This document shows positions 1-7,267 of a stretch of DNA of 40,148 bases, piece by piece (position 1 is the stretch's first letter; each line of letters starts with the position of its first letter). Made by a program: the position numbers and the translations under genes. Source of the stretch: CAYLZO01 sp964387775 (GTDB lineage: Bacteria; Chloroflexota; Anaerolineae; JAAYZQ01); assembly GCA_964387775.1 (NCBI GenBank), contig CAYLZO010000014.1:1-40148 (forward strand). The letters run 5' to 3'. Below the pieces are notes generated by a model. The model was given only the letters and a program-made list of their open reading frames with translations. It had not been told where the DNA came from and did no database searches.

Positions 1-298
1 CATGGAACTCACGGGTCAGGCTCCAATTCCAGCCTCTGCCATTCGCGGGACAATTGACAAGGGCTCGAAAGCGGGGTACAATTTCACTACCGGCTTGTTC
101 TAATCTTGACGGATCCTATCATTCTGAGTAGCCCACGGCGGGCAACCGCCGCTCATTATGAAAGAAACGGTGCCCCGTCATTCTGGACACGACGGCCATC
201 CACGCCGAGGCGGCGCTGCGGTACGCGGTTGGGGGCAGATAGGCTGACTTGCTGACGGGGCAAGGCTCCTTGTCATTGACATTGTGGCCTTGCCGCGC
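1..298. other. left-edge region without a supported gene
   Basis: This stretch holds an orphan promoter (54-82) but no gene I can defend. A short open frame from 2 to 103 on the plus strand ends in TAA at 101-103. It could be the 3' tail of something entering from the left, but it has no recognisable motif. The segment 84-93 reads TCACTACCGG and matches ten bases of the terminal repeat of the mobile element at 4563-4733. Positions 258-290 contain a loose GGCAAGG/CCTTGCC inverted repeat. No tRNA fold was recognised. Confidence 0.4.
54..82 (+). promoter_or_regulatory. orphan sigma-70-like promoter
   Basis: TTGACA (54-59), a 17-bp spacer and TACAAT (77-82) form a near-consensus promoter with a predicted start near 89. 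Its product is unknown. The toxin-antitoxin operon 280 bp downstream has its own promoter, so this one could drive a short untranslated RNA or be a relic of a mobile element. Confidence 0.5.
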
Positions 299-336
299 TT
301 GACACCGACCTCGGATGCGGGTAGAATGTGTGCACA
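299..336 (+). promoter_or_regulatory. promoter and candidate operator of the dinJ-yafQ operon
   Basis: TTGACA (299-304), 17 bp, then TAGAAT (322-327). The predicted start near 334 falls in a perfect palindrome, TGTGCACA (329-336). DinJ-type antitoxins repress their own promoter by binding palindromes, so this palindrome over the start site is the natural operator candidate. The promoter is seen directly; the operator role is inferred. Confidence 0.65.
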
Positions 337-370
337 ATAGCAATACAAATCTGGTAGGAGGTAGTGGACC

Positions 371-631
371 ATGCCCAAGACAGCCGTCATTTCGGCCCGG
401 ATCGATCCCGAGCTCAAGCAGGGCGCGGAAGAGGTTTTTCATGAGCTGGGTCTGACCACCACGCAGGCCATCACTCTGTTCTACAAGCAGGTAGAGTTGG
501 AGCGGGGTTTGCCCTTTGCAGTACGGGTACCCAACGACGAGACCGTTGCCGCCTTGGAACAGGCTCGAACTCGCGACGGACTGGAGAACTTTAACACACT
601 CGACGATCTGTTCGACGACTTGGGAATCTGA
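371..631 (+). CDS. dinJ: RelB/DinJ family antitoxin
   Basis: This 86-residue protein has the DinJ layout. Residues 1-45 form a ribbon-helix-helix DNA-binding segment (ISARIDPELKQGAEEVFHELG, then LTTTQAITLFYKQV), followed by the PFAVRVPN linker typical of the family. The acidic C-terminal tail ending LDDLFDDLGI should wrap the toxin. An AGGAGG Shine-Dalgarno at 356-361, ten bases from the ATG, fixes the start. The stop overlaps the toxin start by one base (TGATG), so the two are translationally coupled. The protein is expected to neutralise YafQ by direct binding and to repress the operon together with it. The identification is firm at family level. Confidence 0.9.
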   Translation: MPKTAVISARIDPELKQGAEEVFHELGLTTTQAITLFYKQVELERGLPFAVRVPNDETVAALEQARTRDGLENFNTLDDLFDDLGI

Positions 632-900
632 TGAAGGTCATTCGTCGCACGTCCCAATTCAAGCGGGATGTGAAGCGCATGCAGCGTCGGGGTAAAGACC
701 TGGTCAAGTTGAAAGAGGTACTGACAAGCCTGGTTCGAGGAGAAAGCCTATCTGCCAAGTACCGGGACCACGTGCTGGTGGGACAGTACAAGGGCACGCG
801 CGAATGCCACATCGAGCCCGACTGGCTGTTGATCTACGAACGGGCCAAAGACGAGATCGTGCTGATCAGAACGGGATCACATTCGGACCTGTTCAGGTAG
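631..900 (+). CDS. yafQ: YafQ family mRNA interferase toxin
   Basis: This 89-residue protein belongs to the RelE/ParE-fold toxins and is closest to YafQ, a ribosome-dependent endoribonuclease that cleaves mRNA in the A site. The residues used by E. coli YafQ are all present: His47 (KYRDHVL), His60 and Asp64 (HIEPDW), His84 (TGSHSDLF) and Phe88. The toxin therefore looks catalytically intact. The length is normal. Its ATG shares one base with the antitoxin stop codon, the usual arrangement that ties toxin synthesis to antitoxin synthesis. The next gene downstream, a SIR2 protein, is convergent. Confidence 0.92.
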   Translation: MKVIRRTSQFKRDVKRMQRRGKDLVKLKEVLTSLVRGESLSAKYRDHVLVGQYKGTRECHIEPDWLLIYERAKDEIVLIRTGSHSDLFR

Positions 901-910
901 CGCACCTCGC

Positions 911-2827
911 TCACCCCCACCCCTCGGGATACTGCGCCCGCAGCCACCCCCGCGCCGAGCGCCCCCATTCGTCGTCCAGCGCGTCGAGCTGTGCCCGCAG
1001 CGCCGCCCGCTCGGCCGCCACGTCGATCTCTAGCGATGCCGCCAGCCCTTTCCCCTCCACCAAACGCAGCAGGTCAAAGAGGTGGCCGAAGGGGTAGCCC
1101 AGCCCCGGCAGCGCCGCGATTGAGGCCCGCAGCGCCTCGCGGGCCTGGCGAAAGTGGCGCACGGCGCGGTCCAGCCGCCCCTGAGCCACGGCGATCTCGA
1201 CGCAGAGCCGGTGGCTCTTGCCCAAGTGGTTGAGGGCAAAGGCCCGCGCCTGGTCGCCCAGCGGCGGGCCGTAGAGATTGCGGCCCGCTTCCTGGTGGGC
1301 GATGGCTGCCTCCAGCCGCCGCCGCGCCGGCTCCAGCCGGCCCCGCGCCACCTCGATCTCGGCCAGGCGGTTGCTGACGTAGCCATACTCCGACAGGTCG
1401 GCCGGGCGGCGGGCCAGCCAGGCCCGGTCCAGGTCTTGCCCTGAGCCAGTCGAAGGGGATGCGTCGGGGGTCAGGATGCAGCGCGATAGGTGGCCCTCGG
1501 CCCACTCGTACTCGGCCAGGTCGAGGATGGTGGCCTCGTCGCCCGAGATGTGGCGGAAGGCGTCGAGACGCGCCTGGGCCACCGACAGGTAGCAGCGGGC
1601 CAGGTCGCCGGCGATCTCTTTGGGGTGAACGGCCGGGTCGTCCCAGCCGCCGCGTGCTAATCGGCGGTGCACGCGCCGGTAGGCTTGCAGCGCCAGGTCC
1701 CACTTTTCCAGCTCGTAGAGCGTGTTGCCCAGGTGCAGCCAGCGCCGGGCGGGCACCGTCACACCGATCTCTTCCAGCAGTTGGAGCAGGTTGTGCAGGC
1801 TGTAGAGCTGCTGTCGCTCCTCGGCCGAGGTCTGGCTCCAGAGCTGGGCCGCCGGCCGCCCGGTCCGCATCTCGTCGCCCCGCTCGCGCATCTCGTCCAG
1901 CAGCGGCAGGCGGAGGCGCTCGTAGGCGACGTCCACGGCCTCGCTCAGGGCCTCGACCTGGGTGCGCAGATGGTTGCGCTCCGGCCCCAGGCCCTCCAGG
2001 ATGACGGGCAGGCGCCGCTGCCGGGCCGCCCAGCGCCCGGCCGTCTCTTGCGCCTCGGCCATGAACTCCCGGACCTGGGCCGGGTCGTCCAGGGGCAAAA
2101 CGAGGAGCCGCTGCCGCCGCCAATATTGGAGCACGTAAGGATTGACGCTTCGCTCCAGCAGGATGGCGTAGGCGTAGCGCCGGAAAGAGCCGAGCACCTG
2201 CTGGACGATGCGATAGATGTTGCGAAAGTTGGGGTCGCGCAGGCTAAAGCCGACGAACAGGAACGTGCGCGTCGAGAGCAGCGACTGCAAATAGGTGATG
2301 GTCGCCGGGTGGCGCAGGTCGTAGGCGTCGTAATCCTCGCGGGTGACGACCAGCGAGTGGGGGCGCGAGACGCAGCCGTGCATCTTGACCAGCGTCGTGC
2401 GGCTCCGCTCGGCGACGCGGCCCACCTGGGTGTCCTCGACGACGACGTCCACCTCGCGGCCCTGGTCGGCCAGCGCCCGCTCCAGCAGCCGGTCGTAGTT
2501 GGTGGTGAACACCACCTCCCAGGGAAAGCGGGCCAGGATGCGCTGCAGGGGCGTCGGCGCGGCGGGGGCGTCAAAGATGCGGACCAGGTGGCGCTCCAGC
2601 GCCGCCCGGCCCCGGGCCTCGACGTACCACTGGGGCAGATCGAGGGGGTCCGCGTCGGCGGGGGCCGGCAGCCCGGCCTCGGTGGCCAGCTCGGCGAGCA
2701 ACTGGTCCCAGGTCGGATAGCGGCCCTGCGAGACGCCGGCTCCGCAAAAGAGCACGGCGTTGCCGTCGCTCATCTCTTGCAGCAGAAACTCGTGGGTGCC
2801 GAGCAGGTCGGCGACGTCGGCGTCCAT
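911..2827 (-). CDS. SIR2-like NAD-binding protein with C-terminal TPR-like region
   Basis: A 638-residue two-part protein. Residues about 20-255 form a SIR2_2-type domain: the NAD-binding FCGAGVS loop (27-33), TTNYD (108-112) with the conserved Asn110, KMHG with the putative catalytic His150, and GFSLRDPN (193-200). Residues about 335-580 are helical and look TPR-like, with motifs such as WLHLGNTLYELEKWDLALQ. In bacterial defence this architecture usually means an NADase effector with a sensing or oligomerisation region. That role is inferred here. The ATG at 2827 has a GAGGG Shine-Dalgarno; upstream in-frame starts fall inside a repeat and were not used. Residues 457-464 (SPSTGSGQ) are encoded by a dispersed repeat. 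No partner such as a TIR, Argonaute or adjacent HerA gene is next to it. Confidence 0.8.
   Translation of the reverse strand: MDADVADLLGTHEFLLQEMSDGNAVLFCGAGVSQGRYPTWDQLLAELATEAGLPAPADADPLDLPQWYVEARGRAALERHLVRIFDAPAAPTPLQRILARFPWEVVFTTNYDRLLERALADQGREVDVVVEDTQVGRVAERSRTTLVKMHGCVSRPHSLVVTREDYDAYDLRHPATITYLQSLLSTRTFLFVGFSLRDPNFRNIYRIVQQVLGSFRRYAYAILLERSVNPYVLQYWRRQRLLVLPLDDPAQVREFMAEAQETAGRWAARQRRLPVILEGLGPERNHLRTQVEALSEAVDVAYERLRLPLLDEMRERGDEMRTGRPAAQLWSQTSAEERQQLYSLHNLLQLLEEIGVTVPARRWLHLGNTLYELEKWDLALQAYRRVHRRLARGGWDDPAVHPKEIAGDLARCYLSVAQARLDAFRHISGDEATILDLAEYEWAEGHLSRCILTPDASPSTGSGQDLDRAWLARRPADLSEYGYVSNRLAEIEVARGRLEPARRRLEAAIAHQEAGRNLYGPPLGDQARAFALNHLGKSHRLCVEIAVAQGRLDRAVRHFRQAREALRASIAALPGLGYPFGHLFDLLRLVEGKGLAASLEIDVAAERAALRAQLDALDDEWGRSARGWLRAQYPEGWG
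1436..1458 (-). repeat. coding-embedded dispersed repeat, copy A
   Basis: TTGCCCTGAG...CGAAGGGG on the plus strand. It lies inside the SIR2 gene and is read as SPSTGSGQ. It shares both ends with the copies at 3692, 24031 and 27355. Confidence 0.65.
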
Positions 2828-2844
2828 CTCACCCTCTGTCATTC

Positions 2845-2920
2845 CGGGCAAAACACAGTGAAGCGAAGCATCTTCCTTGACACAGACGGAGATGCTTCGC
2901 TTCGTTCAGCATGACGGGCA
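2845..2920. repeat. long inverted repeat between pepA and the SIR2 gene
   Basis: GAAGCGAAGCATCT and AGATGCTTCGCTTC form a perfect 14-bp stem around about 18 bases. It is bounded outside by TCATTCCGGGCAA and ATGACGGGCAA. It fills the gap between the two minus-strand genes and has no T-tract, so it is not a typical intrinsic terminator. Confidence 0.65.
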
Positions 2921-2939
2921 ATAGAATTGATTGGCTGCG

Positions 2940-4499
2940 CTAGGCTTCTGCTCCCCAATCGCGCAAAAACTGGACCAGCAGCCGCACGCCAAAGCCGGTG
3001 CCGCCCTTTTGCAGGTGGGGCGGGCGCCTGGGCGTGTTGGGCCGCTCCTCGAAGGTCATGCCGGCGATGTCCAGATGCGCCCAGGGGTAGCCCTCGGCGA
3101 ACTGCTTCAAAAAGATGGCCGAGGTGCCCACGCCGGCGTAGCGGTCGCCAGGGCTGTTGACCAGGTCGGCCGACAGGCTCTCCATCTTGTCCAGGTAGTC
3201 GTCGTAGAGGGGCAGCGGCCAGAGGCGCTCGCCGCTGGCCTCGGCGGCGGCTCGCAGACGGGCCAGCAGGCCGTCGTCGGTGGCAAAAACGCCGGCCGCC
3301 ACACCCCGGCCCAGGGCCACCACGCAGGCGCCCGTCAGCGTCGCCAGATCGACCACGGCCGCCGGGTCGAAGCGGTTGGCGTAGGCCAGGGCGTCGGCCA
3401 GGATGAGACGGCCCTCGGCGTCGGTGCTGATGACTTCGATGGTCTTGCCGTTGAGGGCCGTCAGCACGTCGCCGGGCTTGTAGGCCCGGGCGCTGGGCAT
3501 ATTCTCGGTGGCGGGCACCAGGCCAACGACGTGCAGCGGCAGGTCGAGCTGGCCCACGGCGTACATCGCTGCCAGGACGGCCGCCGCGCCGCCCATATCG
3601 CCCCGCATGCGGTCCATCTTGGCCACCGGCTTGAGCGAGATGCCGCCGGTGTCAAAGGTGATGCCCTTGCCCACCAGCACCAGGGTGTCGAGGCTTTGCC
3701 CTGAGGAATCCGGTCTCGAAGGGTCATCGCGGCCGGGGTTGTGCTCCAGGATGCTAAAGGTCGCCGGCTCGTCGCTGCCCTGGGCCACGCCCAGCAAGGC
3801 GCCCATGCCCAGCTCGTCGGCGTCGTCCTCGTCAAGGACCTGGCAGCGCATCGTGTCGAACTGGCCGGCAATGTCCATCGCCACCTGGGCCAGGTCGCTG
3901 GGCGTGGCGTAATTGGCCGGCCGGTTGACCAGGTCGCGGGCCAGGCAGGCTGCCTCGGCCACGATCCGGCCGATCTCGGCTCCGCGCTCGACGGCGGGCA
4001 CCTGGTCGTCGCCGAATTGGACCAGCGTGAACTTTTCGGGATCGGCCCGGTCGGGCGCCTTGTTCTTCAATTCCTGGTAGCGGTAGAGGCCCAGGATGGC
4101 GCCCTCGACCACGGCCTGGGCTGCGGCCTCCAGGTCAAAACCGCCCGCGCCGCCGCCGTGGACGATGCTGCTGAACGACTCGACGCCCAGGTCGCGGGCC
4201 TTGCGGGCGGCGGCGGCCGCCGCCTCGCGCACGGCCTGGAGGTCGAACTCCTCCTGCGGCCCCAGGCCGACCACGACGACGCGCCCGGCCGGGATGGCGC
4301 CGCGCGGATAAAAGACGGCGATCTCGCCCTTTTTGCCCCAAAAGTCGCCGTCGGCGATGGTCTCGCGGATGACGCCGCTGATGGCCTGGTCCACGGCGCC
4401 GGTCGCGCCACCGGGCTTGTCGATCCCCTCGAATAGGTTGACGACGATGAGTTGGTCCTCGGTCGTTTTGATGTCGCCGCTCACGACGTTGATGTCCAT
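2940..4499 (-). CDS. pepA: leucyl aminopeptidase (M17, cytosol aminopeptidase)
   Basis: This 519-residue protein is of normal length for PepA, a cytoplasmic two-metal exopeptidase that removes N-terminal residues from peptides. The metal and catalytic residues are intact: Lys278 and Asp283 in VGKGITFDTGG, Lys290, Asp301, and Asp360, Glu362 and Arg364 in STDAEGRLILADAL. A GAGGAGGAG Shine-Dalgarno precedes the ATG. Residues 259-270 (PSRPDSSGQSL) are an extra loop just before the first metal motif. They are encoded by a dispersed repeat (3692-3723), so the loop was probably acquired by insertion at a surface turn. The 3' end of the upstream glycosylase frame overlaps this start by 19 bases. Confidence 0.95.
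   Translation of the reverse strand: MDINVVSGDIKTTEDQLIVVNLFEGIDKPGGATGAVDQAISGVIRETIADGDFWGKKGEIAVFYPRGAIPAGRVVVVGLGPQEEFDLQAVREAAAAAARKARDLGVESFSSIVHGGGAGGFDLEAAAQAVVEGAILGLYRYQELKNKAPDRADPEKFTLVQFGDDQVPAVERGAEIGRIVAEAACLARDLVNRPANYATPSDLAQVAMDIAGQFDTMRCQVLDEDDADELGMGALLGVAQGSDEPATFSILEHNPGRDDPSRPDSSGQSLDTLVLVGKGITFDTGGISLKPVAKMDRMRGDMGGAAAVLAAMYAVGQLDLPLHVVGLVPATENMPSARAYKPGDVLTALNGKTIEVISTDAEGRLILADALAYANRFDPAAVVDLATLTGACVVALGRGVAAGVFATDDGLLARLRAAAEASGERLWPLPLYDDYLDKMESLSADLVNSPGDRYAGVGTSAIFLKQFAEGYPWAHLDIAGMTFEERPNTPRRPPHLQKGGTGFGVRLLVQFLRDWGAEA
3692..3723 (-). repeat. coding-embedded dispersed repeat, copy B
   Basis: GGCTTTGCCCTGAGG...CTCGAAGGG on the plus strand. It is read in pepA as DPSRPDSSGQSL, in the same frame as copies A and D. 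Confidence 0.65.
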
Positions 4500-5359
4500 G
4501 AATACTCCTCCTCGCTCTGGTTGACTGACAAATCGCCCTGGACGCAGATAGAAAACACAGAATCACTACCGGACACTTTTTCTGCCAGGTGCTTCAGAAT
4601 CGCGGATCTGCAGAAAAACACGGATTGGACTCGTTGAATTGGACCACATAGTTCATCTGCTTCGGAAAAATCCGCGAGTTTCTGTTGATCCGCGGCTCTT
4701 CCGCCCGGCGACCATAAAAGTGTCCGGTAGTGAAAACACAGAATCTGCGGAAATCTGCGTCCAAGTCGGGGCACCAGCTCCTCGCGCAAGAGGGCCAGCG
4801 CCTGTTCGATGAGCGCCTGGTTCGCCGGGCGGTTGGGCCACAGGCTGGCGCCCGACGGGTGGGGCAGGGGCAGCACGTAGCGCCCGTCCACCTCAAAGAC
4901 TTGCCCGACGGCTTCGGTCAGCTTGAGCCTCCGGCCCAGCAGTGTACGAATGGCCAGGCTGCCCACGGCCAGGAGCACCCTGGGCTGCACCAGGGCCAGC
5001 TCCCGCTCCAGGAAGGGGCGGCAGAGCTTTTGCTCGGCGCGGGTCGGCTTGCGGTCGCCCTTGCCCTTGGGATGTTTGCCGGGATAACACTTGGTCACGG
5101 CGGTCATATAGTAGCGGGCGCGAAAGTCGTCCTCGTCGAAGCCGGCCTCGGCCAGCCATTGAAAGAGGCGCGTGCCCGACGAGGCGTTGAAGGGCCGCTT
5201 GACCTCGGCCTCGGTGATACCCGGCGCCTGGCCGACGAGCATCAGCGGGCTGGGCGCCGGGCCGGAAAAGACGGCCCCCGGCGCGATCTCGTAGCCTGCC
5301 GCCAGGCACTTGCGGCAGGCCCGCATTTCTTCTTGTAGAGTCACCCACTCGTTGCTCAC
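4481..5359 (-). CDS. 4Fe-4S uracil-DNA glycosylase with repeat-derived C-terminal extension
   Basis: The core, residues 1 to about 198, is an Fe-S uracil-DNA glycosylase of the family 4/5 type that removes uracil from DNA. It has cluster cysteines at 15, 18, 91 and 113, motif A GQAPG (43-47) and motif B HPSGAS (167-172). The GTG start at 5359 has an AAGGGA Shine-Dalgarno. From about residue 199 to 292 the frame runs through a repeat and an inserted 171-bp element (4533-4765), so roughly 94 residues are not native and the original stop appears lost. The new stop overlaps pepA by 19 bases. The extension has no domain resemblance. The enzyme core is complete, so activity may survive; whether the tail is translated or harmful is unknown. 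Confidence 0.85.
   Translation of the reverse strand: MSNEWVTLQEEMRACRKCLAAGYEIAPGAVFSGPAPSPLMLVGQAPGITEAEVKRPFNASSGTRLFQWLAEAGFDEDDFRARYYMTAVTKCYPGKHPKGKGDRKPTRAEQKLCRPFLERELALVQPRVLLAVGSLAIRTLLGRRLKLTEAVGQVFEVDGRYVLPLPHPSGASLWPNRPANQALIEQALALLREELVPRLGRRFPQILCFHYRTLLWSPGGRAADQQKLADFSEADELCGPIQRVQSVFFCRSAILKHLAEKVSGSDSVFSICVQGDLSVNQSEEEYSWTSTS
4539..4763. repeat. palindromic repeat serving as insertion target
   Basis: The arms TGGACGCAGAT (4539-4549) and ATCTGCGTCCA (4753-4763) are perfect inverted repeats that now lie 203 bases apart. Removing the inserted element (4563-4733) and one target copy brings them close together, leaving a compact hairpin of about 44 bases. The host repeat therefore pre-dates the insertion. 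Confidence 0.7.
4563..4733. mobile_element. 171-bp MITE-like element with 18-bp terminal inverted repeats
   Basis: The ends TCACTACCGGACACTTTT (4563-4580) and AAAAGTGTCCGGTAGTGA (4716-4733) are perfect inverted repeats. The flanks AAACACAGAA (4553-4562) and AAACACAGAA (4734-4743) are identical 10-bp direct repeats directly abutting both ends, which is the signature of a target-site duplication. A second imperfect inverted pair lies inside (4601-4626 with 4669-4694), so the whole element can fold as a long hairpin. It has no transposase frame. It would need an enzyme supplied from elsewhere in the genome. Confidence 0.75.
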
Positions 5360-5398
5360 GGATTGTCCCTTCTATCGGACAGGGATTCCAAATCTTGC

Positions 5399-5477
5399 GC
5401 GCTTTTGCGGCGCTGAAGCGCCTACTACGAACATTTCCCACGATCGATTCATCCGTGAAATTCGTGAAATCCGTGTC
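5399..5477. repeat. hairpin repeat plus tandem ACGGAT/TTCGTG repeat
   Basis: GGCGCTGAAGCGCC (5409-5422), preceded by GCGCTTTT and followed by CTACGAAC, matches the REP-like copies at 11242-11357. Next to it, 5450-5477 holds the ATCCGTGAAATTCGTGAAAT unit. That unit starts directly after the OsmC stop codon and recurs at 5930-6000. Confidence 0.7.
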
Positions 5478-5882
5478 CTACTCCCCGTCCTCGTCGACGA
5501 GGCGCACCTTGGTTGCGATCTCGCTCTTGAGGCTGGCCGCCACCGAGCAATACTTGTGCTCGGCCAGGTGCACGGCGTCCTCGACGGCTTTGCGCTTCAG
5601 GCCCTTGCCCCGCACGGTCCACTCGATCTTGATGGTCTCGATGGTCCACGGCGGGTCCGGCTCGTTTTCCTTGCTGACCTGGGCCTCGATGCTGCTGAAC
5701 TGCTGGCGCTTTTTCTCCAGGATGCGCACCACGTCGATGCCGGCGCAGGTCACCAGGGATGCCAACAGCAGATTGGGCGGCTTTATGCCCTGGCCGTCGC
5801 GGTCGGTAACAACGGTGTGGCCCGCCTCGTCGGCGGCCAGGAATTGCACGCCGCCCGTCCATTTTACGTTCACGTCTGCCAT
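5478..5882 (-). CDS. OsmC family protein
   Basis: 134 residues with the OsmC/Ohr fold pattern. The two conserved cysteines are Cys46 (SLVTCAGIDV) and Cys112 (HKYCSVAASL), and the PPNLLLASL helix precedes the first. Members reduce organic hydroperoxides in the cytoplasm through this cysteine pair; the exact substrate cannot be told from sequence. I prefer the ATG at 5882 because GGAGGG sits six bases upstream; the in-frame GTG at 5900 would place that Shine-Dalgarno inside the gene. The stop codon is immediately followed by a dispersed repeat, and another repeat fills the upstream gap. Confidence 0.88.
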   Translation of the reverse strand: MADVNVKWTGGVQFLAADEAGHTVVTDRDGQGIKPPNLLLASLVTCAGIDVVRILEKKRQQFSSIEAQVSKENEPDPPWTIETIKIEWTVRGKGLKRKAVEDAVHLAEHKYCSVAASLKSEIATKVRLVDEDGE

Positions 5883-5906
5883 AGACCCTCCACTATTCAC
5901 TGTTCA

Positions 5907-6079
5907 AGGCTGATTGGCTGACAAATCTTTGAGGACACGGATTCACACGGATTTCACGGATAAAAAAGCTGGTGTATCCGTGTGAATCCGTGAAAACCTG
6001 TGCTGAGCAACGCCGAAGCATCCGTGTCCCATGATCGTTCCATCGAGGCCGCAAACGAGTTTTGTCAGTCAACCAGCTG
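5907..6079. repeat. inverted-repeat element with ACACGGATTCACACGG arms
   Basis: The outer ends TTGGCTGACAAA (near 5913) and TTTTGTCAGTCAACC (near 6060) are imperfect inverted repeats about 160 bp apart. Inside, CACGGATTCACACGGAT and ATCCGTGTGAATCCGTG form a perfect 17-bp stem. The outer end also occurs alone at 4521-4533 (TTGACTGACAAAT). The right end abuts the stop codon of the DUF123-HEAT gene. Confidence 0.65.
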
Positions 6080-6080
6080 T

Positions 6081-7100
6081 TCAAGGTGAAACGAACACCA
6101 GGCCGACGCCCAGGGCCTCCAGCGCCTCGTGGGCGTAGTGGCGCACCAGGTAGCTGGGGTCCTCCAGCAGGCCAAAGAGCGGGCCGACGGCGCGCTCGGA
6201 CCGGATGCGGGCCAGGGCGCGGACGGCCAGCAGCCGGGTGTGGGCGCGCTCGGCGTCGAGTTTCCCCGTCAGGGCGTCCACCGCCGGCTCGCCGATCATG
6301 CTCAGGGCGTCGGCGGCGACGCTGGCCACGAAGGCGCTCTCGTCGGCCAGGCGCTCGGCCAGGTCCGGGGCAGCGGCGCCTTCGCCTATTCGCCCCAGGG
6401 CCAGCGCGGCGCAGGCCCGCACGTCTGGATCGGGATCGGTCAGGGCTCGGGTCAGAGGGGGCAGAACGTCCGGCCCGCCGATTCCAGAGGAATGCCTATG
6501 GCTCTCGGCCAGGGCCCGGGCCGCCCACCAGCGGCCCTCGGCATCCTCCCCGGCGAGCAGCCGGGCCAGGGGCTCAATGGCCCTCGCACCAAAACGTCCC
6601 AGGGCCAGCGCAGCGGTCTCGCGGCTCTTGTCGTCTCCCGTTGTCAGAGCTTGTAACAGGTCGTCCAGTTCGTTGGCTCCCACCAAAATCCTCTCTGCGC
6701 CCAAGACCTGGGCAAACCAGGCTTCGCCGGGAAGCACAGGCACGCGCACCAGGTGCGCCGGACAGCGGCAGTCGGAGGCGCCGAATCGAGGGACGACGAC
6801 CCTGGCGCCGGGCAGCCTTTGCACCATCTCAGCCCAGTCACACTCTCGGCGCCTCTCAGAGCGCTGCCCCCAGGCGCCCATCCAGGTCGCCCGCTCCCGC
6901 AGATAGTCCACGTGCCAATGCGCCCGCTTGTCGGGGCCGACGCGCCGCAGGTGACGCGCCAGCCGGGCCGCCAGCCCGCCGGGGCCGAGGGCGCTGCCGA
7001 CGTAGAGGTACGATCCTGGCGGAAAGCGAAATTCGCCCCGCCGGCCGACGCGGATGGTCTGCGGCGCCTCCAGCCAAAGGCCCAGCACGTAGGTGCCCAT
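6081..7100 (-). CDS. DUF123 (GIY-YIG-like) domain fused to HEAT repeats
   Basis: 339 residues in two parts. Residues 1 to about 130 are a DUF123 domain, a compact GIY-YIG-related fold: GTYVL at the N-terminus, GSYLYVGSALG (29-39), HWHVDYL (61-67) and the GASDCRCPAHL box (107-117). Residues about 140-335 are HEAT-like repeats (AALALGRFGARAIEPLARLLAG, ARALAESH, ACAALALGRIGE, AADALSMIGEPAVDAL), a protein-binding solenoid. DUF123 is found alone or fused to endonuclease III in some archaea; its activity is unsettled. The HEAT fusion suggests a scaffolded partner. The ATG at 7100 keeps the conserved GTYVL, but a promoter -10 box overlaps it. The stop abuts a repeat. Confidence 0.82.
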   Translation of the reverse strand: MGTYVLGLWLEAPQTIRVGRRGEFRFPPGSYLYVGSALGPGGLAARLARHLRRVGPDKRAHWHVDYLRERATWMGAWGQRSERRRECDWAEMVQRLPGARVVVPRFGASDCRCPAHLVRVPVLPGEAWFAQVLGAERILVGANELDDLLQALTTGDDKSRETAALALGRFGARAIEPLARLLAGEDAEGRWWAARALAESHRHSSGIGGPDVLPPLTRALTDPDPDVRACAALALGRIGEGAAAPDLAERLADESAFVASVAADALSMIGEPAVDALTGKLDAERAHTRLLAVRALARIRSERAVGPLFGLLEDPSYLVRHYAHEALEALGVGLVFVSP

Positions 7101-7127
7101 TATACTTCAAGTCCTGGGGCTTGTAAA
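7099..7127 (-). promoter_or_regulatory. promoter overlapping the DUF123-HEAT start codon
   Basis: Reading the minus strand, TTTACA (7127-7122), 17 bp, TATAAT (7104-7099). The last A and T of TATAAT are the first bases of the ATG at 7100. Transcripts from here would begin near 7092, inside the gene. Either this is fortuitous, or translation from this transcript starts at the GTG at 7088. Confidence 0.4.
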
Positions 7128-7183
7128 GAATCGGTGCCTTCTGTAGGGTCAACAAGAGGGTGTATGATTTTTTCCACTACAAA

Positions 7184-7240
7184 GCCGCCAAGCGCGCAAA
7201 GCTTCATGGAAATTCTTGGTGTCCTTTGCGTCTGGGCGGT
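7184..7240. repeat. inverted repeat between the DUF123-HEAT and response-regulator genes
   Basis: GCCGCCAAGCGCGCAAAG (7184-7201) and CTTTGCGTCTGGGCGGT (7224-7240) are imperfect inverted arms. They fill much of the gap after the stop of the response regulator gene. Confidence 0.55.
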
Positions 7241-7267
7241 AAATGGGGGTCTTGGCGCAGATGTCGA

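Noticed and set aside
1667..2914. 415-codon plus-strand frame opposite the SIR2 gene
   Set aside because: Low-complexity Arg/Gly/Ala-rich translation caused by high GC; the minus strand has clear SIR2 motifs.
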